Below, in pieces: positions 20,124 through 31,164 of a stretch of DNA of 64,000 nt. A program made the position numbers and the translations under genes. The stretch's first letter is position 1; each line of letters opens with the position of its first letter. The stretch is from Microbulbifer donghaiensis (lineage in GTDB: Bacteria; Pseudomonadota; Gammaproteobacteria; Pseudomonadales; Cellvibrionaceae): contig NZ_FQVA01000001.1 in the NCBI RefSeq assembly GCF_900129095.1, positions 372,001-436,000 on the forward strand. Direction: 5' to 3'. The notes beneath the pieces are model-generated. The model saw only the letters and a program-made list of their open reading frames with translations. It searched no databases and was not told where the DNA came from.

Positions 20124-20156
20124 CAAAAAAACGCGGCTCGCAGCCGCGTTTTTTTG
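20124..20156. terminator. Bidirectional terminator between the CxxC gene and cysB
   Basis: The stem ACGCGGCT / AGCCGCGT is flanked by an A run on the left and a T run on the right. It therefore works for the plus-strand CxxC gene and the minus-strand cysB gene, which converge here. Confidence 0.92.
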
Positions 20157-20173
20157 TTGAGTGTCGGCAGGAA

Positions 20174-21313
<1,140 letters not shown>

Positions 21314-21356
21314 TCAGCCCCGCAGGAGCCAACCGGTATTTAGCAGGCAAATTCGC

Positions 21357-22259
21357 TCAGGCGTCCTGATTGGCGATGCCGTGGGGTACGTGCCCGGTAG
21401 CCACGTGTTCAGCCGCCGAGGCGCAGTGGCTCGGCTGGTCGTCGAAGAACACATCGGCACCGAAGGCGCGCAGAAACTCGCCCTTGGGCAGACCGCCGAG
21501 AAATACCGATTCGTCGATACGGATATTCCACGCGCGCAGGGTGCGGATGACCCGTTCGTGCGCCGGTGCTGACCGCGCCGTCACCAGCGCGGTGCGGATA
21601 GGACAGTCGTCTGCGCCGAACTCGGCCTGCAGGCGCTGCAGGGCCTCGAGAAAGCCCTTGAACGGACCACCGCCCAGCGGTTTTTGCGCCGAAGCGCGCT
21701 CCGCGGCAGTGAAGGCAGCCAGCCCATCGCGCTTGAAAATCTGCTCCGCCTCGTCGGAGAAAATCACCGCGTCACCGTCGAAGGCGAAACGCAGGGTATC
21801 GTCCCGGCGCTGCCGCGCGCCGCCGGCGATCAGTGTCGCCGCCGCGACGCCCTGCTCCAGGGCGTGACGGACGTCGCGACCATCCGTCGACAGGAACAGA
21901 TGACAGCCGAAGGGCGCGATATAGCGATAGGGACTCTCGCCGTTGCAGAATGCCGCCCGGGTGATGTTCAGCCCGTAGTGTTCGACCGAATTAAAGACCC
22001 GCAGGCCGGTATCGGCGCTGTTGCGGGACAACAGAATCACTTCGACCCGCGGATCGCCCTCAAGGCGCCCGTTGATCTGCAGGAATTTTTCCACCAGCGG
22101 AAAGGCGTCGCCCTTTTCCAGGACATCATTCTCCCGCTCTATCTGGTAGGCGGAGAAGGCCTCCAGGCCCTGCTCCTCGAAGACACGGTGACTGTCCTGC
22201 AGATTGAACAGCGCCCGCGAGGAGATGGCGATAACCAGCTTCTCCGGTCGTTGCGACAT
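21357..22259 (-). CDS. 5'-nucleotidase family protein
   Basis: A 300-residue protein of the cytosolic 5'-nucleotidase type family (the eukaryotic NT5C1-like group found in proteobacteria). Visible blocks are LVIAISSRALFNLQDSHRVFEEQG, VEVILLSRNSADTGLRVFNSV, LFLSTDGRDVRHALEQGVAAA and the acidic pair segment VFFDDQPSHC. It is expected to dephosphorylate nucleoside monophosphates. Its ATG overlaps the stop of the upstream tetR gene in a TAATG arrangement, which implies translational coupling and joint expression. Confidence 0.83.
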   Translation of the reverse strand: MSQRPEKLVIAISSRALFNLQDSHRVFEEQGLEAFSAYQIERENDVLEKGDAFPLVEKFLQINGRLEGDPRVEVILLSRNSADTGLRVFNSVEHYGLNITRAAFCNGESPYRYIAPFGCHLFLSTDGRDVRHALEQGVAAATLIAGGARQRRDDTLRFAFDGDAVIFSDEAEQIFKRDGLAAFTAAERASAQKPLGGGPFKGFLEALQRLQAEFGADDCPIRTALVTARSAPAHERVIRTLRAWNIRIDESVFLGGLPKGEFLRAFGADVFFDDQPSHCASAAEHVATGHVPHGIANQDA

Positions 22260-22945
22260 TACGGGGCCTCCACGTCGTCAAGCCCGGCGGGGCGGCGCTC
22301 GTCGCGATGGCTGTCGAGCATGCTAACCAGCATCTGCTGCAGGTCTTCCTGAGTGCGCCGGGAGCGCACGCCGCGCTGGTTGACGATGACCAGAACCAGC
22401 GCGTGACAGGTCTCCAGTGTCGCCCGGGCGAGGCGGTTCATTTCGTTGGGCGGGCAGACAAAGCCGAGGCGCTGGTACATACCGGTGAGATGGCTGATCA
22501 CCAGTTCGTCGTGGCGCTCGTCGAGTTCGTGCAGCTCGGGAATGCCCCACATCGCCTGCACCAGCGGCAGCAGGCCGCGCTGCTCTCGATATACCGCCAC
22601 CAGCCGCTGCAACAGCTCGGCGATAAACCCCTGCAGGGACGTATTCTCCAGGTCCTGCTGCGCCAGCTCTTCCAGCGCCATCGTCATGCTCGCCAGCCAC
22701 TGTTCACCCATCGCGTAGAGAATGGCGTGCTTATTGGGGAAATAGTGGTACAGGGAGCCGACGGAAACGCCCAGTTCCTTGGCGATCAGGATGGTCGTCA
22801 GGTCGTTGAGACCCACCTCTTCCAACAGGCGTCCCGTCGTATCGAGAATCTGCCGCGTCCGCTCGCGCGCGCGCGCCTGAACCGGCTCCCGGCGGGGCGT
22901 CAGCTGGCTTTTGCGCTTTTTCTGCTCAGTATTGGACAAAGTCAC
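22259..22945 (-). CDS. TetR/AcrR-family transcription regulator
   Basis: A 228-residue regulator. The N-terminal TetR DNA-binding domain includes ARERTRQILDTTGRLLEEVG and the HTH ILIAKELGVSVGSLYHYFPNK at about residues 50-71; the ligand-binding helical C-terminal half is divergent. Start GTG 22945 is chosen because GGAGAAGGGA lies upstream at a normal distance; the longer frame to 23014 adds 23 non-conserved residues. It is coupled to the 5'-nucleotidase gene by a one-base overlap. The target is unknown. It also lies next to the TonB receptor gene, which runs towards it on the same strand. Confidence 0.88.
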   Translation of the reverse strand: MTLSNTEQKKRKSQLTPRREPVQARARERTRQILDTTGRLLEEVGLNDLTTILIAKELGVSVGSLYHYFPNKHAILYAMGEQWLASMTMALEELAQQDLENTSLQGFIAELLQRLVAVYREQRGLLPLVQAMWGIPELHELDERHDELVISHLTGMYQRLGFVCPPNEMNRLARATLETCHALVLVIVNQRGVRSRRTQEDLQQMLVSMLDSHRDERRPAGLDDVEAP

Positions 22946-23023
22946 TTTCCCTTCTCCGATTGGCCGCCAGTTTAACACCAAAGTCCCCCGGCATTCGCCG
23001 CTGTGCGGCGGCAATTTCCGGCC

Positions 23024-23051
23024 ACAAAAAAGCCGGCGTAAAACGCCGGCT
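23024..23051 (-). terminator. Rho-independent terminator of the TonB receptor gene
   Basis: The stem AGCCGGCGT / ACGCCGGCT with an AAA loop stands 34 bases past the receptor stop codon. The plus-strand A run at 23026-23031 gives a U tract on the minus-strand transcript. Confidence 0.88.
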
Positions 23052-23084
23052 CTGTTGTCGCAACCTGTGAGGTCCCGCTCCGGG

Positions 23085-25421
23085 TTAGAAGCGGTAATCC
23101 AGGTTCACGCCGACCAGACGACCGCGCGAGGGGTCTGTCTTGGTGGTCGGCAGGTTGTACAGCGCTTCAGCGTAGCCCCAGTGGTAGTACTCCTCGTCGA
23201 ACAGGTTTTCGGCGTAGATGCCGGCTGTCCAGCTCTCGTCGGGCGCCGTCAGGGATACACGCAGGTTGACGATATCGCGGCTGTTCAGCTTGACCTCTTC
23301 GGTATTCTCGAGATCGGACCACTGCTCGCCGGTGAAGGTGTACTCAGCGGAGTAATTGATCTCACCCAGCCCAGTAGCCTGGTGGTAGGTCAGCACAGTG
23401 GCAGAGGAGAATTCCGGCGAGAAGGCCATTTCGTTGCCGTCACAGGATTCACACAGCTCTTCCGGCGCACCGGTGAATTTGGTGTCCAGCCACGCCATGC
23501 CCAGGTACAGATCCAGGTTGTCGGTGATCAGCCAGCGGGCGTCGACTTCCAGGCCGCGGCCCTCGGACTCACCCACGTTGCGGGTAATGGCCGCAGCGCC
23601 GACGAAGAAGGCCTGCTGCAGGTCGTCGTAGGTGTACTGGAAAGCCGCCGCGTTCAATGCCAGGCGGTTGTCCAGCAGGCGCGCCTTCAGGCCCAACTCG
23701 TAGGACAGGACATTTTCCTCGTCGAAGCGACTCGGCTCGGCATTGCCGGCATTCACCTCATAGCCCTGCTCGTCCAGCCATTCGTACTGGCTGTCCTCAT
23801 CGTCGCCGTAGGCCGGATCGGTGATGTGGTAGGACAGGTAGTCGAAACCGCCGGACTTGTAACCGGTCGCCACACTGGCATAGGCGGTGACGTTGTCGTT
23901 CAGGTCGTGGTTCAGGGTCGCGCGACCGGAGATATTGGTCCAGGTATTGTCACCGGTAATGCCGGCCTCATCGGTATACATGGACTGGTAGTTCCAGCCG
24001 CCGGTCCAGGTGTCGGGCCAGGGGGATACCACCTTGTAGTTCTTGGTGTCGCTGGTATAGCGAATGCCCAGGCCCAGGCTGGTGGCATCGGTAAAGTCAA
24101 AAGTGGTGTTGGCGAAAACACCCCAGCCGGAGTACTCGCCGAAGGTGTCTGCAGCCTCAATGGACAGACCGCCCGGAGCGTATTCCCAGGGCTCCCCCTC
24201 GAAACCGAACGCCTCGTCGATCACGTCCTGCGGCAGGCTCGCACAGGTATCGAAGCTATCCAGGCCCTCTTCCCACTCGTCGGCATAGATGCCGTCACAG
24301 ATGAAGTCCTCGCTGTCGATACCGGCGAAGAACGCATCCACGTCCTCCTGGTAGTAGGAGGCACCGATCACATAGTTGAACATGCCGCTGTTGTTGGAGG
24401 TCAGGCGGAACTCCTGGCTGAAGAAGTCACCGGTCTGGTCGCGCACGTAGGTGTCGATGGGATTGGCGGTACCGTCGAAGTCCTCGACATAGGTGTAGTT
24501 GTGGGTCTTGTAACCGGTGATCGACGACAGCGTATTGCCGCCGGCCAGCTCGTGCTCCACGGTCAGGATCACGTCGCCGATTTCAGACTCGTCCAAACCC
24601 TGGGCGTCGTTGTACACCTGGTCGTAGTCGCCATCGGTGTCCAGTGCGCGGTAGATGGTGCCATCTCCCTTGCGGTCTTCGTACTGTGCCATCAATGTCA
24701 CAGTGGTGTTCTCGAGGCCATCGTAAACCGCGGTAAGACGCATGGCGTCCGTTTCGCTGGCACCCAGGTCGCGACCACCGGCCAGGTTTTTGATATGGCC
24801 GTCTTCCTGCTGGTGCATGCCGGCGATGCGCACGGCGAGATTGTCACCCAGTGGCATATCGAGGCTGCCCTCGAACTCCTGGCGGCCGTACTGGCCAGCG
24901 CCGACGGAGACCTCGCCGGCGAGGGTGTCGCCCGGCTTGCGGGACACCATCGAAATGGCACCGGAGGCGGTATTGCGGCCGAACAGGGTACCCTGCGGGC
25001 CCTTGACCACTTCTACGCGCTCCAGGTCATACATGCTCGGGGTGGCACCGGTACGGCTCTGGTATACACCGTCCAGAAATACGCCCAGCGCCGGGTCACT
25101 GCCGCTGCCGAAACTGTTGTTGTTAACGCCGCGAACGGAGACCGAATCGAAGAAAGAATCGTTGGTCTCACCGGAAACGCCCGGGGTCAGCGCGAACAGG
25201 TCCTTGAACTCTTTCAAGTTACCGTTCTTGACCGTATCGCCGGTAAAGGCGCTGACGGCCATGGGTACATCTTTCAGCGACTCGGCACGCATCTGCGCGG
25301 TAACGGTCACTTCTTCGATCTGTGCCGCCGAGGCGCCGGTGCTCACGGCGATAACCGCCGCACCGATGGCCGACGCAAGAGCGTGTTTGTTGTTGTGCAA
25401 AAGTTTTATTGATCCAGGCAT
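23085..25421 (-). CDS. TonB-dependent outer membrane receptor
   Basis: A 22-stranded beta-barrel receptor of about 778 residues for active uptake across the outer membrane, energised by TonB-ExbBD. A signal peptide (about residues 1-33, ending GASAAQ) is followed by a TonB-box-like stretch, IEEVTVTAQ. Next come the plug domain (KDVPMAVSAFTGD, VSVRGVNNNSFG, RVEVVKGPQGTLFGRNTASGAI) and the barrel with YAENLFDEEYYHWG; the chain ends in ...VNLDYRF with the C-terminal aromatic residue. Start ATG 25421 has a GGGG box nearby, and ATG 25436 is an alternative five codons upstream. The ligand is unknown. An operator-like half-site upstream is shared with the amine catabolism genes next door, which hints at an amine or related nitrogen compound. 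Confidence 0.92.
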   Translation of the reverse strand: MPGSIKLLHNNKHALASAIGAAVIAVSTGASAAQIEEVTVTAQMRAESLKDVPMAVSAFTGDTVKNGNLKEFKDLFALTPGVSGETNDSFFDSVSVRGVNNNSFGSGSDPALGVFLDGVYQSRTGATPSMYDLERVEVVKGPQGTLFGRNTASGAISMVSRKPGDTLAGEVSVGAGQYGRQEFEGSLDMPLGDNLAVRIAGMHQQEDGHIKNLAGGRDLGASETDAMRLTAVYDGLENTTVTLMAQYEDRKGDGTIYRALDTDGDYDQVYNDAQGLDESEIGDVILTVEHELAGGNTLSSITGYKTHNYTYVEDFDGTANPIDTYVRDQTGDFFSQEFRLTSNNSGMFNYVIGASYYQEDVDAFFAGIDSEDFICDGIYADEWEEGLDSFDTCASLPQDVIDEAFGFEGEPWEYAPGGLSIEAADTFGEYSGWGVFANTTFDFTDATSLGLGIRYTSDTKNYKVVSPWPDTWTGGWNYQSMYTDEAGITGDNTWTNISGRATLNHDLNDNVTAYASVATGYKSGGFDYLSYHITDPAYGDDEDSQYEWLDEQGYEVNAGNAEPSRFDEENVLSYELGLKARLLDNRLALNAAAFQYTYDDLQQAFFVGAAAITRNVGESEGRGLEVDARWLITDNLDLYLGMAWLDTKFTGAPEELCESCDGNEMAFSPEFSSATVLTYHQATGLGEINYSAEYTFTGEQWSDLENTEEVKLNSRDIVNLRVSLTAPDESWTAGIYAENLFDEEYYHWGYAEALYNLPTTKTDPSRGRLVGVNLDYRF

Positions 25422-25515
25422 GGTCGCCCCCGTCATTTTTTTTATTCAGGGTTGCTCATCCGAAACCGCCGATGGCGCTAACCCAGCGAGTGAACTTGAA
25501 GGTCTGTTATCCCAC

Positions 25516-25545
25516 AAACCGAATAATTATTCAAATTTGAAATTC
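25516..25545 (-). promoter_or_regulatory. Operator-like site upstream of the TonB receptor gene
   Basis: The sequence AAACCGAATAATTATTCAA (plus strand, from 25516) is followed by ATTTGAA. It contains the perfect 12-base palindrome GAATAATTATTC and overlaps the palindrome TTCAAATTTGAA. It matches 18 of 20 bases of one half of the palindrome at 26942-26985. It lies about 95 bases before the receptor start codon, where an operator or promoter is expected. Confidence 0.6.
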
Positions 25546-25590
25546 AGCTCCTAGTTACCCTGGTGCTGACCCCTCCAATTGGAATGGCCA

Positions 25591-26898
25591 TCAGCCGCCC
25601 AGCTTGTCCTTCAGGCTGTAATAGAGCATTCCCGCTACCAGGCCGGGCCAGCGCAGCAATGTGCCGCCCGGAAAGCTCGGTGTTGGAATTTGCGCCAGTA
25701 TATCAAAGCGCTCCTCGGTTCCCGCAACGACTTCTGCAATCAGCTTGCCGGCAAAAGTCGCCGTAGGCACACCGTGGCCCGAGTAGCCCTGGCTGTAGTA
25801 GACGTTGGGCTCCAGCCGGCCCAGGTGCGGCATGCGATTCAGGGTAATCGCCAGCGTCCCGCCCCAGCCGAACTCTATCCGGGTATCGGCGAGCTGCGGA
25901 TAGACCCGCAACATGTACTTGCGGACAAAGTTGCGGATATCCTGGGGGAAGCGCGATGTGTAGTTTTCACCACCACCAAAAATCAGGCGGTTGTCGCCGG
26001 ACAGTTTCCAGTAGTCGATCACGAACAGGGTGTCCTGCAGCGCGTAATCGTTGGCGATCAGCTCTTTCGCCAGCGACTCCGACAGCGGCTCGGTGGCCAG
26101 CACAAAATTGTTGATCGGCATAATCTTGCCGGCCATACGCGGTTCCAGGTTGCCCAGATAACCGTTGCAGGCCAGCACGATGTTTTTGGCTTTCACCTGC
26201 CCGTTTGCGGTCTCCACCAGGCAGGGGGAACCACCGCGGTATTTCGTCACGCGGCTGTGCTCATAGAAGTCGACACCCGCTGCGGCCGCCGCGCCGGCCA
26301 AACCGAGGGCGAAATTGAGCGGGTGCAGATGCAGGGAACCGCTGTCGACCTGCGCACCAAAATAGCGCTCGGACCCCACCAGCGTGCGCGCCTCATCCTC
26401 ATCGGCATAGCGCATCTGCTCATAGCCGTAGCGATCGCGCAGCAGTTCGACCTCCTCCTGCAGGTGCGCGTTATGACTGCGCTTCGCCGCCAGGTGCATA
26501 ATGCCGCGCTTCAGGTCGCACTGGATGCTGTGCTTGTTGATCAGGTCTTCCACCAGGTGCACCGCTTCGACGCTCATGTCCCAGAGCTGCTTGGCGGTAT
26601 CCAGGCCGAGCATCTTCTCCAGGTCTTCCTGGCCGCGGCGCTGCCCTACCCCGACATGCCCGCCGTTGCGCCCCGACGCACCCCAGCCGACACGCTCCGC
26701 TTCCAATACCACGACTTTGTAACCTCGCTCTGCGAGATGCAGCGCCGAGGAAAGCCCGGTATAGCCCGCGCCTATCACACACACGTCCGCCTCGACCGTG
26801 CCCTCGAGCTGCGGGTAGACGGGTGCGGGGTTTGCACTTGCCGCGTAATAGGAGTCGGGGTGGCCGACCAGTTTGTTTACTGTGCCAGTGGCGTTCAT
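25591..26898 (-). CDS. puuB: FAD-dependent amine oxidoreductase, gamma-glutamylputrescine oxidase-like
   Basis: A 435-residue DAO-family flavoenzyme. The Rossmann motif is DVCVIGAGYTGLSSALHLAERGYKVVVLEAE at about residues 37-67 (GxGxxG), followed by WGASGRNGGHVGVGQR, where covalent or close FAD contacts lie in the PuuB/OrdL group, and the C-terminal YYSQGYSGHGV block. PuuB oxidises gamma-glutamylputrescine to the aldehyde. The neighbour in divergent orientation is a PuuA-type glutamine synthetase, so a gamma-glutamylated amine pathway is likely. Other puu genes (puuC, puuD, puuR, puuP) are not seen in the window, so the exact amine is open. Confidence 0.82.
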   Translation of the reverse strand: MNATGTVNKLVGHPDSYYAASANPAPVYPQLEGTVEADVCVIGAGYTGLSSALHLAERGYKVVVLEAERVGWGASGRNGGHVGVGQRRGQEDLEKMLGLDTAKQLWDMSVEAVHLVEDLINKHSIQCDLKRGIMHLAAKRSHNAHLQEEVELLRDRYGYEQMRYADEDEARTLVGSERYFGAQVDSGSLHLHPLNFALGLAGAAAAAGVDFYEHSRVTKYRGGSPCLVETANGQVKAKNIVLACNGYLGNLEPRMAGKIMPINNFVLATEPLSESLAKELIANDYALQDTLFVIDYWKLSGDNRLIFGGGENYTSRFPQDIRNFVRKYMLRVYPQLADTRIEFGWGGTLAITLNRMPHLGRLEPNVYYSQGYSGHGVPTATFAGKLIAEVVAGTEERFDILAQIPTPSFPGGTLLRWPGLVAGMLYYSLKDKLGG

Positions 26899-26941
26899 AT
26901 AGCTGTCTCCAAGCAGGACCCTCGGGCCTCAAGTCCGGCAA

Positions 26942-26985
26942 AAACCGAACAATCATTCAATTTATATTGAATAATAATTCGGTTT
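26942..26985. promoter_or_regulatory. 44-base palindromic operator between the oxidase and glutamine synthetase genes
   Basis: The left arm AAACCGAACAATCATTCAAT and the reverse complement of the right arm, AAACCGAATTATTATTCAAT, match at 17 of 20 positions around a four-base centre. Each arm carries a GAA-N6-TTC element like the one upstream of the TonB receptor. It lies in the 269-base divergent intergenic region, 44 bases from the oxidase start and 183 bases from the synthetase start, so it could control both. Confidence 0.72.
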
Positions 26986-27167
26986 CTTGTCATAATCAAA
27001 GCCCGCGAACGGTAATCCCTATCGATCGCTGTTTTTTTAAGCCCGGCGTGGCGCGCCCGGCGGCCCCGCAAAATCAAACTGCGGAGGATGATGCCGCGCG
27101 CACAGTAGGACCGGGCGTATACTAATGCAACCCAAAACGGGGAAGATCATCTCGATCAAGGTGCAAA

Positions 27168-28502
27168 ATGGACAAGATTACAAAGTGGCTCGCAGATCAC
27201 AATATTTCAGAGGTTGAGTGTCTGGTGCCCGACATGTCCGGTAATGCGCGGGGCAAATTTACCCCCACGGACAAGTTCCTGACCGAAGACAGCCGGCTGC
27301 CGGAAAGTATTCTGGTGCAGACCGTAACCGGCGATTATGTCGATGAACACAATGAACTGGTGGACCCGGCAGACACCGACATGCTGCTGGAACCGGACCC
27401 GGATTCCGTGCGACTCAATCCCTGGGCCAACGAACCCACGGCACAGATTATCCACGACTGCTATACCCGCGATGGCAAGCCGCATCCGATTAGTACGCGT
27501 AATATTCTGAAGTTCGTGCTGGATAAATACGCAGCCAAGGGCTGGAAACCGGTTGTCGCTCCGGAAGTGGAGTTCTATCTGGTTAAGCGCAACCTGGATC
27601 CGGACGAGAAATTGTCCGCACCGGTAGGTCGCTCAGGTCGCACGGAAAAAACCCGACAGTCTTACAGTATCGACGCGGCGAATGAATACGAGCCGATCAT
27701 CGAGGACATGTACGACTTTTCCGAGGCCCAGGGCCTGGACGTGGACACACTGATTCACGAATCCGGCACCGCGCAGATGGAAATCAATTTCCTGCACGGC
27801 GATCCACTCAAGCTCGCAGACCAGGTTTTCACCTTCAAGCGCACCGTGCGTGAAACCGCGCTGCGCCATGGTATTTACGCCACCTTCATGGCCAAGCCGA
27901 TGGAGGATGAACCTGGCAGCGCACTGCATATTCACCAGAGCATCGTCGATGCCGAAACCGGCAAAAATATTTTTGTCGACGACGAAGGCAGGGAAAATGA
28001 AACCTTCCTGCACTTTGTCGGCGGCATGCAGAAATATACTCCGGGTTTTATCAGCTTCTTTGCGCCGAACGTGAATTCCTATCGCCGGTTTACACCGGAG
28101 ATGGCGGCACCGACCAGCCTGCACTGGGGCTACGATAACCGCACCACCGGTCTGCGCGTGCCGGACAGTTCGCCGCAGGGGAAACGTCTGGAGAACCGCT
28201 TTCCCGGTGCCGACTGCAACCCGTACCTGGCCATCGCCGCCTCCCTGGCCTGTGGCTACCTGGGCATGATCAACCGGATCGAACCCAGTGCGCCCTACCA
28301 CGGGGACTGTTCCAGCGAGCCCATCACCCTGCCCCGCACGCAGGAGCACGCCCTGAGCCTGCTGCTGGAGTGTGAGGAAGCGGCGGAAATGTTCGGCGAG
28401 AAGTTCGTGCGCGCATGGAGCGCGATCAAGCGCGACGAATACGAGGAATTCAACCGGGTAATCAGCTCCTGGGAGCGCGAGTACCTGCTGTTGAATGTCT
28501 GA
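27168..28502 (+). CDS. puuA: Glutamine synthetase family protein, gamma-glutamylputrescine synthetase-like
   Basis: A 444-residue ATP-dependent ligase of the GlnA/PuuA superfamily. It begins with MDKITKWLADHNISEVECLVPDMSGNARGK, typical of PuuA-like rather than GlnA proteins. Catalytic-domain landmarks are APEVEFYL (metal-binding Glu), QMEINFLHGDPL, GSALHIHQSI (metal His), APNVNSYRRF and the arginine-rich ENRFPGADCNPYLA. It is expected to join glutamate to an amine such as putrescine. Start ATG 27168 has AAGGTG upstream. It is divergent from the oxidase gene across the palindromic operator, and a strong terminator follows. Confidence 0.86.
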   Translation: MDKITKWLADHNISEVECLVPDMSGNARGKFTPTDKFLTEDSRLPESILVQTVTGDYVDEHNELVDPADTDMLLEPDPDSVRLNPWANEPTAQIIHDCYTRDGKPHPISTRNILKFVLDKYAAKGWKPVVAPEVEFYLVKRNLDPDEKLSAPVGRSGRTEKTRQSYSIDAANEYEPIIEDMYDFSEAQGLDVDTLIHESGTAQMEINFLHGDPLKLADQVFTFKRTVRETALRHGIYATFMAKPMEDEPGSALHIHQSIVDAETGKNIFVDDEGRENETFLHFVGGMQKYTPGFISFFAPNVNSYRRFTPEMAAPTSLHWGYDNRTTGLRVPDSSPQGKRLENRFPGADCNPYLAIAASLACGYLGMINRIEPSAPYHGDCSSEPITLPRTQEHALSLLLECEEAAEMFGEKFVRAWSAIKRDEYEEFNRVISSWEREYLLLNV

Positions 28503-28542
28503 CGCCTGTAAGATCCAGGTTCGACACTAAACGTCGACTGTA

Positions 28543-28566
28543 AAGCCCCGCTCGCGGGGCTTTTTT
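28543..28566 (+). terminator. Rho-independent terminator of the puuA-like gene
   Basis: The stem AAGCCCCG / CGGGGCTT is followed by six T residues, about 40 bases after the stop codon. Confidence 0.92.
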
Positions 28567-28650
28567 ATGCCAAGCCAGCACCAGGTTGGAAATTGACCAC
28601 TGGGTGCCCGACAGGATATTAATCCCACCTTTGTGAAACCTTGCGCAAAG

Positions 28651-28672
28651 ATATTGAAAAGAATTTCAATAT
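28651..28672 (+). promoter_or_regulatory. Palindrome in the protease upstream region
   Basis: The perfect nine-base inverted repeat ATATTGAAA-AGAA-TTTCAATAT stands in an AT-rich stretch about 280 bases before the M4 protease start. It is a candidate operator. The rest of 28567-28947 is a GC-rich leader of about 250 bases with no supported gene. I looked for a cobalamin or c-di-GMP riboswitch core there and did not find a convincing one. Confidence 0.5.
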
Positions 28673-28707
28673 ATAGAATTTCCATCATTCCTTTCTTGTC
28701 GCTTTGA

Positions 28708-31083
<2,376 letters not shown>

Positions 31084-31105
31084 GCACTGACGCAGCGATG
31101 TAAAC

Positions 31106-31140
31106 AAAAAAGGGGGGAGCCTGATGGCTCCCCCCTTTTT
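31106..31140. terminator. Bidirectional terminator between the protease and the symporter genes
   Basis: The ten-base stem GGGGGGAGCC / GGCTCCCCCC with a TGAT loop is flanked by A and T runs. It serves the converging plus-strand protease gene and minus-strand symporter gene. Confidence 0.93.
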
Positions 31141-31164
31141 TAAAGCTTAAACAGCGACTGCTAT

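Noticed and set aside
22911..25412. An 833-codon open frame on the plus strand, antisense to the TonB receptor gene.
   Set aside because: The minus strand encodes a full receptor with signal peptide, plug and barrel. The antisense frame is a consequence of high GC and has valine/glycine-rich content without any recognisable domain.
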